Both the position numbers and the translations under genes were made by a program. From Rosistilla carotiformis (GTDB lineage Bacteria; Planctomycetota; Planctomycetia; Pirellulales; Pirellulaceae): a stretch of DNA of 64,000 bases. Within the stretch, counting starts at the first letter, position 1. Each line of letters opens with the position of its first letter. The stretch is from positions 2,914,001 to 2,978,000 of the forward strand of contig NZ_CP036348.1 of the NCBI RefSeq assembly GCF_007753095.1, in the 5' to 3' direction. Below, in pieces: positions 44,398 to 53,200 of the stretch. The notes beneath the pieces are model-generated. The model did not search any database. It saw nothing but the letters and a program-made list of their open reading frames with translations, and was not told the DNA's origin.

Positions 44398-45639
44398 TTA
44401 AGGAAGGCGATTGGTTTCAACTTTCGGGAAGGGACCGGTCAGTCCTTCTTTCATAAACGCAACCACATCCTTCTGCTCTTGATCGGTCAGGTTCAATACC
44501 TTGACTTTGTCGCTCAACCAAGGATTCTTGTGGCCTCCTTTGTTGTACCAAGCAACCACTTCTTCCAGCGTCTTTTGGCTGCCGTCGTGCATGTAGGGTC
44601 CTGAAAGGGCAACGTTTCGCAGTGTCGGGGTCTTGAAGGCGCCCTTGTCCTTTTCAACTTTCGTGACCACGAAGCGACCTAAATCGGGTTCCGCCACTTC
44701 CATCCCAACGCCCAAGTTGTGGTACTGTTCATCGGCAAAATTACCGCCTGCGTGGCACAACGCACAATTGGCTTTGCCGAAGAACAACGTCATCCCGCGT
44801 TGCGCCGATTCGCTCATTGGGTGCTTCTGCGCCGCGGCGACCATGTCGTCGTATTGCTTGGCAAGATCGGGATCTTCGCTGCGCAAAGCTTCCATGTCTT
44901 CGAGGTCCAAGGCAAACACTTCCTTGAACTTTGCCAGCGGGTTCCAGTAGTCGTAGGGAGCCGGTCCGGTGACGATTGCGCGTTCGAACGAAGCGAGCGC
45001 CTTGCCTACGTTGTCGATTGTCAGGCCGTCGTCGAAGATCGCTTTGAATTGCATCGTGTAGCCGGGAATCGCCCCCACACATTCGATGCACGCATCGTGC
45101 GTGTTTCCCATCTCGATCGGATTGGCGATTGGACCAACCGCTTGTTCTTCCAGCGATGCAGCGCGGCCGTCCCAGAATTGTTCTTTGCTGAGGATTCGGT
45201 TGTAGCTGATGGGTGAGTTCCGGTTGCCGGTTTGTCCCCCCACGCCCACGCCGAACTGAGTCGTCGCACCGTAGCCCTGATCCGGACTGTGGCAACTGGC
45301 ACAACTGATCGTTTGGTCGGACGACAGCCGAGTGTCAAAATACAGCTGGCGACCGAGTTCGATCTTGGCGCGTGTCAGCGGATTGTCTTCGGGGATTGCG
45401 ATATTGGCGGCCGACGCGTCGAGCCCCTTGGGCAGACTGACTTCCAGCGTGTGATGGTTTTCTGGTTTGTCCAACCAGGCCTGGATCTCCGCTTCCGTCA
45501 ACGGGCCTTCTCCTGGAATGCCCGTCAACAAACCGTCTTCACCCAGATTCACTCGTGTCGTTTTGGGTTGTTCGGCATGCACGGCTAAACCGCTGCAAAA
45601 CAGCATGCAGAGGGTGAAAAATCGCGTGACCGGTCGCAT
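44398..45639 (-). CDS. Di-haem cytochrome c peroxidase (MauG/CcpA family)
   Basis: 413 residues from the ATG at 45639, which has GGAG eight bases upstream and begins a signal peptide (MRPVTRFFTLCMLFCSGLAV). Two haem sites: C113-A-S-C116-H117 (high-potential/low-potential order as in the family) and C292-A-L-C295-H296. Between them is the conserved FWDGRAASLEEQAVGPI segment. It reduces hydrogen peroxide in the periplasm using electrons from small cytochromes; some MauG relatives instead oxidise protein residues. The extra N-terminal region (about 25-80, LTEAEIQAWLDKPEN) is not part of the core. It stands alone. Confidence 0.94.
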   Translation of the reverse strand: MRPVTRFFTLCMLFCSGLAVHAEQPKTTRVNLGEDGLLTGIPGEGPLTEAEIQAWLDKPENHHTLEVSLPKGLDASAANIAIPEDNPLTRAKIELGRQLYFDTRLSSDQTISCASCHSPDQGYGATTQFGVGVGGQTGNRNSPISYNRILSKEQFWDGRAASLEEQAVGPIANPIEMGNTHDACIECVGAIPGYTMQFKAIFDDGLTIDNVGKALASFERAIVTGPAPYDYWNPLAKFKEVFALDLEDMEALRSEDPDLAKQYDDMVAAAQKHPMSESAQRGMTLFFGKANCALCHAGGNFADEQYHNLGVGMEVAEPDLGRFVVTKVEKDKGAFKTPTLRNVALSGPYMHDGSQKTLEEVVAWYNKGGHKNPWLSDKVKVLNLTDQEQKDVVAFMKEGLTGPFPKVETNRLP

Positions 45640-45910
45640 AGGGGATTCTCCGAGTTGAAATGTCGATGGGTGAAAGTCAGCAGGCTGCTGGACGGGCCTG
45701 GGACTGTAGGGGAGGGAGGGAGGATGCACGATTCAAAGTCAATTATATCAGAAAAGCCTCACAACTTGTCATCCCATTTGTGGTTGGGCCGGCGATTACC
45801 AGCGTATCTTCATCGCGATGGGGCGTTGCAACCGGACCGAACCACATCGTGGCCGCCGGTTTCAAATCGCGACGGGGCTGGACACGTATCGGTCTGGCAT
45901 TGTGCGGTCC

Positions 45911-47641
45911 TCATTCGGCGTCGGTTAGGCCTAATTGTGCCAACCATTTACGTCCTTTGGATTCGGGTTTCCCCTCGGCTTTGGTCGCTTCGCGCATCTC
46001 CGCCAGGCGCTGTTCGATGTCGATGCGTTCGCGAGCCAACTTGGCGCGTTCCAACGAAACATCGATCTCCGCTTGCCGCAACTTCTCTTCCCATTCGCCT
46101 TGAATCCGTTGCAGCTTGGCACGCTCTTCGAGGATCAGTTCATCTTGATCGAGCATCTGCAGGACGGCTGCCCCGCCGATTGCCATGTCACCGGCGGCCA
46201 TGCTTTGTTGTTCCAGCAGGCACCGTAGTTCGGCGATTTCCGCGTCGCGCTTGCTCACTTCGCGGTCGGTCCGCTCGATTACGTCTTGGATTTTCAGGCG
46301 TTGTTGCGCGGCTTCGCTGTCGCTTAGTTCATCGTCCTCGGCATTGAGCCGTTGCAGCATGTGACTCTTGCGCTGCTCCCACGACATGCTTTCCAGCGAA
46401 ACCATCCCCTCGTTGCCAGCGACATTGACCTGTTGCGTCGCAAGCTTCGAGGCGAGTTCGCGGTTCTGCCGCTTCAGTTCATCGATTTCGTGTTGGACGG
46501 CGTCGCGTTCGGTTTGGGCGCTATCGCGTTGGCAGCGGAGACCATCGACCGCGGCTTGCAACGTCGCAACCTCTTCCACATCGGCCGATCCGGTGGATTC
46601 GCGTTCGGATTCCAGTGCTTGCAGCTGCTGACGCAATTGGTCCAATTCGGATTCAAGCGCTCGTGCGTTCTCCCGTTCGGCTTGAGCAGTCGCCAAGGCC
46701 TGTTCCAAATCGGCATCCGATTGTGAGCGCGCCGAATCTCTTTCCGAATCGCGTTCGGCGAATCTCTGTTCCAGCACGGCATCGCGCTGTGCCAGCGCCT
46801 GTTCCAGCTCGGCCTCGTGCTGCGCTAGTGTCTTTTCCTGATCGGCATCGCGTTGGGCGAGTGTCTGTTGCAGCTCCGCCACACGCTGCGTAAGCGTCTG
46901 TTCTTGCTCCGCCTCGCGTTGTGCAAAGGTTTGTTCCAGCTCCGCCTCACGCTGTGCAAAGGTTTGTTCCAGCTCGGCCTCACGCTGTCCAAACGTCTGT
47001 TCCAGGTCCGCCTCGCGCTGCGCCAATGTCTGTTCCAGTTCGACATCACGCTGCGCCAACGCCTGCTGCAATTCCGCGTCACATTGTGCCCGCAATTGCT
47101 CCAGTGCCTGTTCCTTCTCGCCATCGAGTTTTTTCGCTGTCAACAATTGTTCGGCCCGTTGGGCACGCAATTGGTTCGCGATCAAACGCCGCTGGCGCGA
47201 CGTTTTGGACTCGCGTTGTTCGAGCGCCGCCTGTGATTCGGCGATCTGTTGTGTCTGGAGGTCCAACGCGTCGCTGCGAGCAAACAGGTCGCGTTCGAGA
47301 TTCCTTAGATCGGTTTCAAGCGGTATCAGTTCGGACCGCGTGCGTTCTAAAGCACGCTGCTGTTTTTCCAGTTCCTGCTGCTTCGCATTCAACTGGGTCA
47401 GCATGGTGTTAATCATGCACAGCGATTGCAGCAGTGAATCGGAAGCCGGCGGCGGCTCGGGATGCTGCAGGTCGGTCAACTGAGAATCGATCGCATCGAT
47501 CAAATCGGTCGCTTCGTTCTCGACCTCTGAATTGTTCCCCTCCGTCAACGAATCGGCACTTCGGTTTGAACGCGCAGCGCTAGCGACGTTCGAAACGTTG
47601 TGGATCGACTTTTGCTTTCTATTTCGTGACGAACGAGACAT
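45911..47641 (-). CDS. Long coiled-coil protein with ten 11-residue repeats
   Basis: 576 residues from the ATG at 47641. No enzyme domain. A polar, disordered N-terminus (about 1-70) precedes a nearly continuous coiled coil. About residues 189-298 hold ten back-to-back 11-residue units (consensus AELEQTLAQRE), encoded by a 330-base stretch at 46748-47077 with a 33-base period. Units such as AELEQTFAQRE occur twice in succession. Eleven-residue (hendecad) phasing favours straight or right-handed coils, unlike heptads. The C-terminal 150 residues include a conserved-looking segment (MVSLESMSWEQRKSHMLQRL, and EERAKLQRIQGEWEEKLRQA). A structural or cytoskeletal-type role is possible; this is inference. 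Divergent from csrA. Confidence 0.85.
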   Translation of the reverse strand: MSRSSRNRKQKSIHNVSNVASAARSNRSADSLTEGNNSEVENEATDLIDAIDSQLTDLQHPEPPPASDSLLQSLCMINTMLTQLNAKQQELEKQQRALERTRSELIPLETDLRNLERDLFARSDALDLQTQQIAESQAALEQRESKTSRQRRLIANQLRAQRAEQLLTAKKLDGEKEQALEQLRAQCDAELQQALAQRDVELEQTLAQREADLEQTFGQREAELEQTFAQREAELEQTFAQREAEQEQTLTQRVAELQQTLAQRDADQEKTLAQHEAELEQALAQRDAVLEQRFAERDSERDSARSQSDADLEQALATAQAERENARALESELDQLRQQLQALESERESTGSADVEEVATLQAAVDGLRCQRDSAQTERDAVQHEIDELKRQNRELASKLATQQVNVAGNEGMVSLESMSWEQRKSHMLQRLNAEDDELSDSEAAQQRLKIQDVIERTDREVSKRDAEIAELRCLLEQQSMAAGDMAIGGAAVLQMLDQDELILEERAKLQRIQGEWEEKLRQAEIDVSLERAKLARERIDIEQRLAEMREATKAEGKPESKGRKWLAQLGLTDAE

Positions 47642-48127
47642 AGGTACTTTTGGGGACAAGTAAGGCTGGGCCCTACTTCAATCTGCCTGAGAAGTGTTCC
47701 GCCGGTTTCGAGGCGATCATCTGTCTTTTAAGTACGTTGCATTGCGGTATGCGTCAAAACTTCACACGCCCGAGAGCGGCGGATCGCCGAAGCGATTCTG
47801 CGACGATCCGTCAAATTCGAATCGACCGCGCTACTCCAAATATTCGGGCTCCCCCATCAAGCTGCTGGGGCCACCGGTTCCCAAAATTGCAAAGCGTTGT
47901 AAGAACATCCATCACGCCGGCATGGCTAGCATTGGGACCGCTGCAGCGTGGAATCTGAAAAATCGACGTAAAGCCTTGCAGCACAACGTGATCGTGCGTT
48001 CTCGCAGAAATTCTTTTGCGTGGCGCACCGACATTGGCACGGGCTGTGCAATATCTCTCCTTCGTTCCCGAGATTCCTCGGAGCGGGCTTCAAATTAGAG
48101 CTCTTCACTTCGGCAAAGGAGAATGCC
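47642..48127. other. Divergent intergenic region between the coiled-coil gene and csrA
   Basis: About 490 bases without a convincing gene. It should contain promoters for both genes; the strong AAGGAG ribosome site of csrA is at its right edge. I see no CsrA-type GGA hairpin array, though short GGA motifs occur. Confidence 0.4.
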
Positions 48128-48559
48128 ATGTTGGTTTTAACACGTAAAGCGAAACAACAAATTCGATTGGGCGACGACATCATCGTGACCGTTTTGCAGG
48201 TCAAGGGAAATTCGATCCGATTGGGAATCGAAGCCCCCCGCGAGACGCGGGTCGTGCGAGGTGAATTGGAGTTCTATCCAGAACAGCCTGAACAATCCGA
48301 CGCTGCCGAGAAGAAGCCCGCCGCGGTTCCTTCGGCAGCCGTGGCCCCCCGTTCCACCCCCCGCGGGGCCGCGTCGGATCGTTCGGCAAGCGTCCAGGTT
48401 GTCGGCCCTACAAAGCTGAAGATTCAACAAAGCCCATCGGTGGCGACCCGTTTTCCGCGAACGATGCAACGGTGTGAAACGACGGTTTCCGAAGTCCGCC
48501 CGCTGAAACGCTTCATGCCAAAATCGATGCGTGATGCGGTGGGAAACGTATCGGTCTAA
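48128..48559 (+). CDS. csrA: CsrA/RsmA-type carbon storage regulator with long C-terminal tail
   Basis: 143 residues; usual CsrA proteins have 60-80. The core is intact: MLVLTRKAKQQIRLGDDIIV (strand 1, RNA-binding), VLQVKGNSIRLGIEAPRETR and the conserved arginine in VVRGELEF. CsrA dimers bind GGA motifs in 5' leaders and change translation or stability. After about residue 56 there is an Ala/Pro-rich linker (AAEKKPAAVPSAAVAPRSTP) and a basic end (KLKIQQSPSVATRFPRTMQR, PLKRFMPKSMRDAV). The tail may bind RNA or a partner, which is inference. The start has AAGGAG seven bases upstream. Confidence 0.93.
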   Translation: MLVLTRKAKQQIRLGDDIIVTVLQVKGNSIRLGIEAPRETRVVRGELEFYPEQPEQSDAAEKKPAAVPSAAVAPRSTPRGAASDRSASVQVVGPTKLKIQQSPSVATRFPRTMQRCETTVSEVRPLKRFMPKSMRDAVGNVSV

Positions 48560-48791
48560 TCCCGCCTGATCGTAAGTGGCAGTCCTGGAGGGAGTCCGGA
48601 TTGCCAACGACATCGAGATTTCTCTCATTACAGGACGATCTTGTTCCCAAAGCTTTGAACCGTTTAGAATTTTGAACTAACCTATCGAACACCATTGCTA
48701 GCTATGCTTGTGGGCAGGCATCTCCACCGAACCGGTGGAATCGAGACGCCAGCAGTGAACGCTTTTCAAAATTCAACGGAAGACCTTGCGA

Positions 48792-49361
48792 ATGCCAATC
48801 TTGGGCGAAGAACCCGATATCTTTCCAGAGACGGTGTTGGAACTTCCCGATGAGCCTGACACGCAGTGGTGGGCGCTGTACACACGCTCGCGGCAAGAGA
48901 AGCAGCTGATGCGAAAGCTGCGCGAGCTGGAGATCGGGCACTATTCGCCCGTGATCAGCCGCCGCTACAAGAGTCCGGCCGGCAGAGTCCGAACCACGCA
49001 TCTGCCTCTGTTCGCGAACTACGTCTTCGTGCGTGGTACCGGGGAAGCGCGGTATGAAGCGGTTTCCACCGGCTGTGTTTCGCGGTGTATTGAGATCGCC
49101 GACCCCACGCAGCTGGTTACGGATCTGCGACAGATCCGCAACCTAATCGACACCGGCGCGGCATTGGCGCCGGAGGAACGCTTGGTGCCAGGGGACTTGG
49201 TCCGCGTGAAGAGCGGACCATTTGCAGGATTTGAGGGGACCGTCGTGCAACGCGATGGACAACGACGGCTGATCGTCGCTGTCCGGTTCATGAATCAAGG
49301 CGCTTCGGCGGCGTTGGATGATTGCCAGTTAGACTTTCTTGGCAAGTCCGCACCCCAGTAG
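48792..49361 (+). CDS. NusG-like transcription elongation factor paralogue (RfaH/UpxY/LoaP type)
   Basis: 189 residues. The ATG at 48792 is preferred over a TTG two codons earlier. The NGN domain spans about 25-125 (WWALYTRSRQEKQLMRKLRE, LPLFANYVFVRGTGEARYEA) and the KOW domain is at the end (VPGDLVRVKSGPFAGFEGTV). Housekeeping NusG is usually beside rplK or secE; neither is here, so this is likely a specialised paralogue that recruits RNA polymerase to long operons such as polysaccharide genes. No such operon is adjacent. It is 232 bases after csrA, and the two may form a small regulatory cluster. Confidence 0.9.
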   Translation: MPILGEEPDIFPETVLELPDEPDTQWWALYTRSRQEKQLMRKLRELEIGHYSPVISRRYKSPAGRVRTTHLPLFANYVFVRGTGEARYEAVSTGCVSRCIEIADPTQLVTDLRQIRNLIDTGAALAPEERLVPGDLVRVKSGPFAGFEGTVVQRDGQRRLIVAVRFMNQGASAALDDCQLDFLGKSAPQ

Positions 49362-49378
49362 ATTGCGGACTCATCCTG

Positions 49379-49412
49379 CTCCGTGTTCCGGCGTTTGAGC
49401 CTGAACACGGAG
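49379..49412. terminator. Hairpin between convergent genes
   Basis: Perfect ten-pair stem CTCCGTGTTC / GAACACGGAG with a 14-base loop, between the NusG-like gene and the lipoprotein gene. No T tract on either side. Confidence 0.5.
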
Positions 49413-49429
49413 AGCGTGACGTTTGCAAA

Positions 49430-49948
49430 CTATTTCGCTTCTTCGTGGGCATGATCCTCATCGTGATCATGTTGGATGCCCGTTGCGGTTTGAAGGCCTT
49501 CGAGCGCGGTGGTGATCTCCTTCGAGACGTCCGCGTAATCGACTCCTTCATCGCCATGCATCTTGGCGTCGACCTTGCCATAAGCGTCCATCAACTTCTT
49601 CAGCGCCTCGCTGGCGGCCTTCTTTTGTTCGTCCGTCAGATCGCTCTTGGCGACCAACAGCCCGGCCCCTTCCAAAACGCTGCCGATATCGTGCAGCGGT
49701 CCGTGCGCTCCATCGGGATCGTCGGCGGCAAAGGATTCTTGAATCTCATCCGCCAAATGGTCGATCGTTTCGATCGCTTCAGGCAAGGATGTTGGGGCGG
49801 AATGCGCGTGGTCGCCATGGTCGTGACCGTGGTCGTCGTCAATCGCGGGTGGCGCTTCGGTCGTGGTCGACGAGGCGGGACAACCGAGGTTCAAACAAAG
49901 GACAACACCGCACAGCAGGCTGACGCCAAGGGAAGTCAGATGACGCAT
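49430..49948 (-). CDS. Histidine-rich secreted lipoprotein
   Basis: 172 residues. The signal sequence ends with the lipobox LNLGC (C23), so it should be lipid-anchored. A His/Asp-rich run DDDHGHDHGDHAH (about 38-50) and a His-rich tail (QHDHDEDHAHEEA) could bind Zn, Cu or Ni. The middle (about 55-150) is helical (SLPEAIETIDHLADEIQESF, DLTDEQKKAASEALKKLMDA). No named family is recognised. Similar layouts occur in metal-binding periplasmic proteins; no transporter is adjacent. Convergent with the NusG paralogue and divergent from the large haem protein. Confidence 0.82.
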   Translation of the reverse strand: MRHLTSLGVSLLCGVVLCLNLGCPASSTTTEAPPAIDDDHGHDHGDHAHSAPTSLPEAIETIDHLADEIQESFAADDPDGAHGPLHDIGSVLEGAGLLVAKSDLTDEQKKAASEALKKLMDAYGKVDAKMHGDEGVDYADVSKEITTALEGLQTATGIQHDHDEDHAHEEAK

Positions 49949-50262
49949 GATCTTTAAATTCCTAGAGACATTGAGTTGGGAAACGGGGAACCCGCATTAT
50001 GGCCTTGTTCACCAAGCGGAGCCAAGTGGGCCGCATTTTCCGCTCTGGGAATTGCAAGTTTTTGAGCGTGGGCACCCCCCACTGACGCGACCGTTGTCCG
50101 TCTCTGGTCTCCGGTTGCGACGGGCGGTCGAGCGTTTCGACGACAAATTGGGAACGCCGTGACCTTGTGGTGGGTTGGTTATCCCATGGGATTAGTTATT
50201 GGTTAGAATCGGGGCGTTGCTGCATCCGCTAATCTCCGGTTCCCCTCGTTCTGAGCCCTGCC
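49949..50262. other. Divergent intergenic region
   Basis: About 310 bases without a gene; should hold the lipoprotein promoter (minus strand) and the promoter of the large haem protein (plus strand). No clear promoter or operator was picked out. Confidence 0.35.
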
Positions 50263-53200
50263 ATGAATCGTTTCCTCTTTGGTCTGCTTTGGCTGACCTT
50301 TCACGTTGCCGTTTTGCAATCGGCCGATCCGACAACGGTGGTCCGTTGGAAGACGCACCAGTTGTCGACGCAGTTCTTCAGCGAAGGGGCGACGGTCGGC
50401 GATTTCAATCGCGATGGCATCGCCGATGTCGCCTCGGGACCCTTCTGGTACGAAGGGCCTGACTTCAAAGCACCACATCGGTTTTACGCCCAAGACGCGT
50501 TTGATCCGCATGGCTATTCGAACAACTTCTTCGCTTATACCGACGACTTCAACAAAGACGGTTGGGACGACATCCTGATCTTCGGCTTTCCCGGTAAAGA
50601 TGCGTCGTGGTTTGAAAACCCGAAGGGGCAGGATCGATTTTGGCCGCGTCACAAAGTGTTGGACGTCGTCGAAAACGAATCGCCAACGTTCGCCGATTTG
50701 AACGGCGATGGATCTCGCGAGATCGTTTGCAGTTCGGGAGGCTTCTTCGGTTATGCCGAGGTCAACCGCGACGATCCGACAGCGCCGTGGAAGTTTCACA
50801 AAATCAGCGACCAATCGGCGGGCGGCCGGTTTACGCACGGTTTGGGCGTTGGCGACGTCGACGGCGATGGGCGGATGGATCTGTTGGAAAAGAGCGGTTG
50901 GTGGAAGCAACCGTCGTCGCTTGATGGAGATCCTGTTTGGAAAAAGCACTCGTTTGAATTTGCCCCCGGTCGCGGCAGCGCTCAGATGTTTGCATACGAC
51001 GTCGACGGCGATGGCGATCAGGACGTGATCACTGCGTTGGACGCTCACGGTTATGGGCTGGTCTGGTATGAACAGCTCGATAAAGCCGCTGATGGGACCG
51101 CTTCGCCGAAATTCGAAAAGCATACGATCGTCGGATCCAAGGCGAGCGACAGTCCATTTGGAGTCCTCTTTTCACAGCTGCATGCGATCGATTTGGTCGA
51201 CGTCAATGGCGATGGACTCAAGGATATCGTGACCGGAAAACGCTGGTGGGCTCATGGTCCGCGAGGCGATGCCGCACCCAACGATCCAGCGGTTCTGTAT
51301 TGGTTCGAACTGACGCGCCCCGGCGGCGGCGATGGCGATGTCGTCTGGGTGCCTCACCCAATCGATGATGCTTCGGGAGTGGGGACCGATGTCCGCGTCG
51401 CCGATCTCAACGGCGACGACGCTGTCGATGTGATCGTCGGGAACAAGTTGGGGACGTTTGTCAGTCTGCAACAACGGCAAGCTACCGATGCGGCGACGCA
51501 GGCTCGCCAACAACCGCGACCGCTGTCGATGAATGCCCGCAGCGCTAGCGATGGCCTGCCGACTAACGAAGGGCTGTCGCCCGCCGATGCCGCGGCGGCG
51601 ATGACGGTTCCCGAAGGCTTCCGCGTGCAATTGGCGGCCGGTGAGCCGATGGTGCATCAACCGATTGCGATGACCTTCGACGCTCGCGGCCGCTTGTGGA
51701 TCGCCGAAGCCCACACCTATCCGGTCCGCGCCGCCGAAGGGGAGGGGAAAGACAAGATCATCATCCTCGAAGACATCGACGGGGACGGCGTCTTCGACAA
51801 ACGGAAGGTCTTCGCCGAGGGGCTGAACCTGGTCAGCGGGTTGGAGGTCGGATTTGGCGGCGTGTGGGTTGGTGCCGCTCCGTACTTGATGTTCATTCCC
51901 GATCGCGATGGCGACGACAAACCCGATTCGGAGCCACAGATTCTCTTGGACGGCTTTGGATATCAAGACACGCACGAGACGCTCAACGCCTTCATCTGGG
52001 GACCCGATGGCTGGTTGTACGGATGCCACGGTGTCTTCACGCATTCGAAGGTCGGCAAACCGGGGACTCCCGAGGATCAGCGGACGCCGATGAATTGTGC
52101 TGTCTGGCGTTACCATCCGACGCGGCACGAGTTCGACATCTTCGCTCGTGGCACCAGCAATCCTTGGGGCGTCGATTTTAATGAGCATGGTCAAGCGATG
52201 ATCACCGCCTGTGTGATCCCGCATATGTTCCACATGATCCAAGGGGGCCGCTACCAACGTCAGGGCGGACAACATTTTAATCCCTACGTTTACGACGACA
52301 TTAAAACGATCGCCGACCACGCACATTACGCCGGCAACATTCGCGATCACGCTTGGTGGGGGCGCGATGCGGCGGCGGATCAAACCGACACCAACGCTGC
52401 CGGCGGTGGGCACGCTCACTGCGGCGCGATGATCTACCTGGCGGACAATTGGCCGGCGCAATACCGCGGTTCGATCTTCATGGCGAACATTCATGGCAAT
52501 CGGATTAACAACGACATCCTGCGACGCAACGGCAGCGGCTACATCGCCTCGCACGGCGCCGACGTGCTGTTTGCCAATGACCGTTGGTTCCGCGCGATCA
52601 ACATGAAATACGGCCCCGACGGCAGCGTTTATATGATCGATTGGTACGATAAAAACGCTTGTCATCGCCGCGACACCGAGGTTTGGGATCGTACCAACGG
52701 CCGCGTTTATCGCGTCGCGTTTGGTGGCACCGATCTTCCCCGACCGACCTTTCACGACGCGTCGCTGCTGGAGTTGGCGACAGCGCACCGCAGCACCAAT
52801 GAACACCATGTCCGCACCTCGCGGCGGTTGCTGCAAGAAAGGTTTGCCGCTGACCCGGGGTTGGCGAGTTCTCCTGAGGGAGCGAAGGCGATCGGGCTGT
52901 TGCGTGAACAAGCGTTTGGCAGCGACAGTGTCGAGGACCGGTTGCGAGCGATCTGGACGTTGCATGCGGTGCAGCAGTTGACCGAAGCGGACACGATCGC
53001 GTTGTTGGACGAGCGCGGCCATCGATCGGAATACCTCCGCGGTTGGGCGATCCAATTGGCGCTGGAGGACTTGGAAGTCAGCGATTCGCTGTTGCAGCGG
53101 TTCAGCGAGATGGCACGCAGCGAGCAATCGGCGTTGGTGCGTCTGTACCTCGCATCGGCGCTGCAGCGTCTTCCATTGCAGCAGCGTTGGGAGATCGCGG

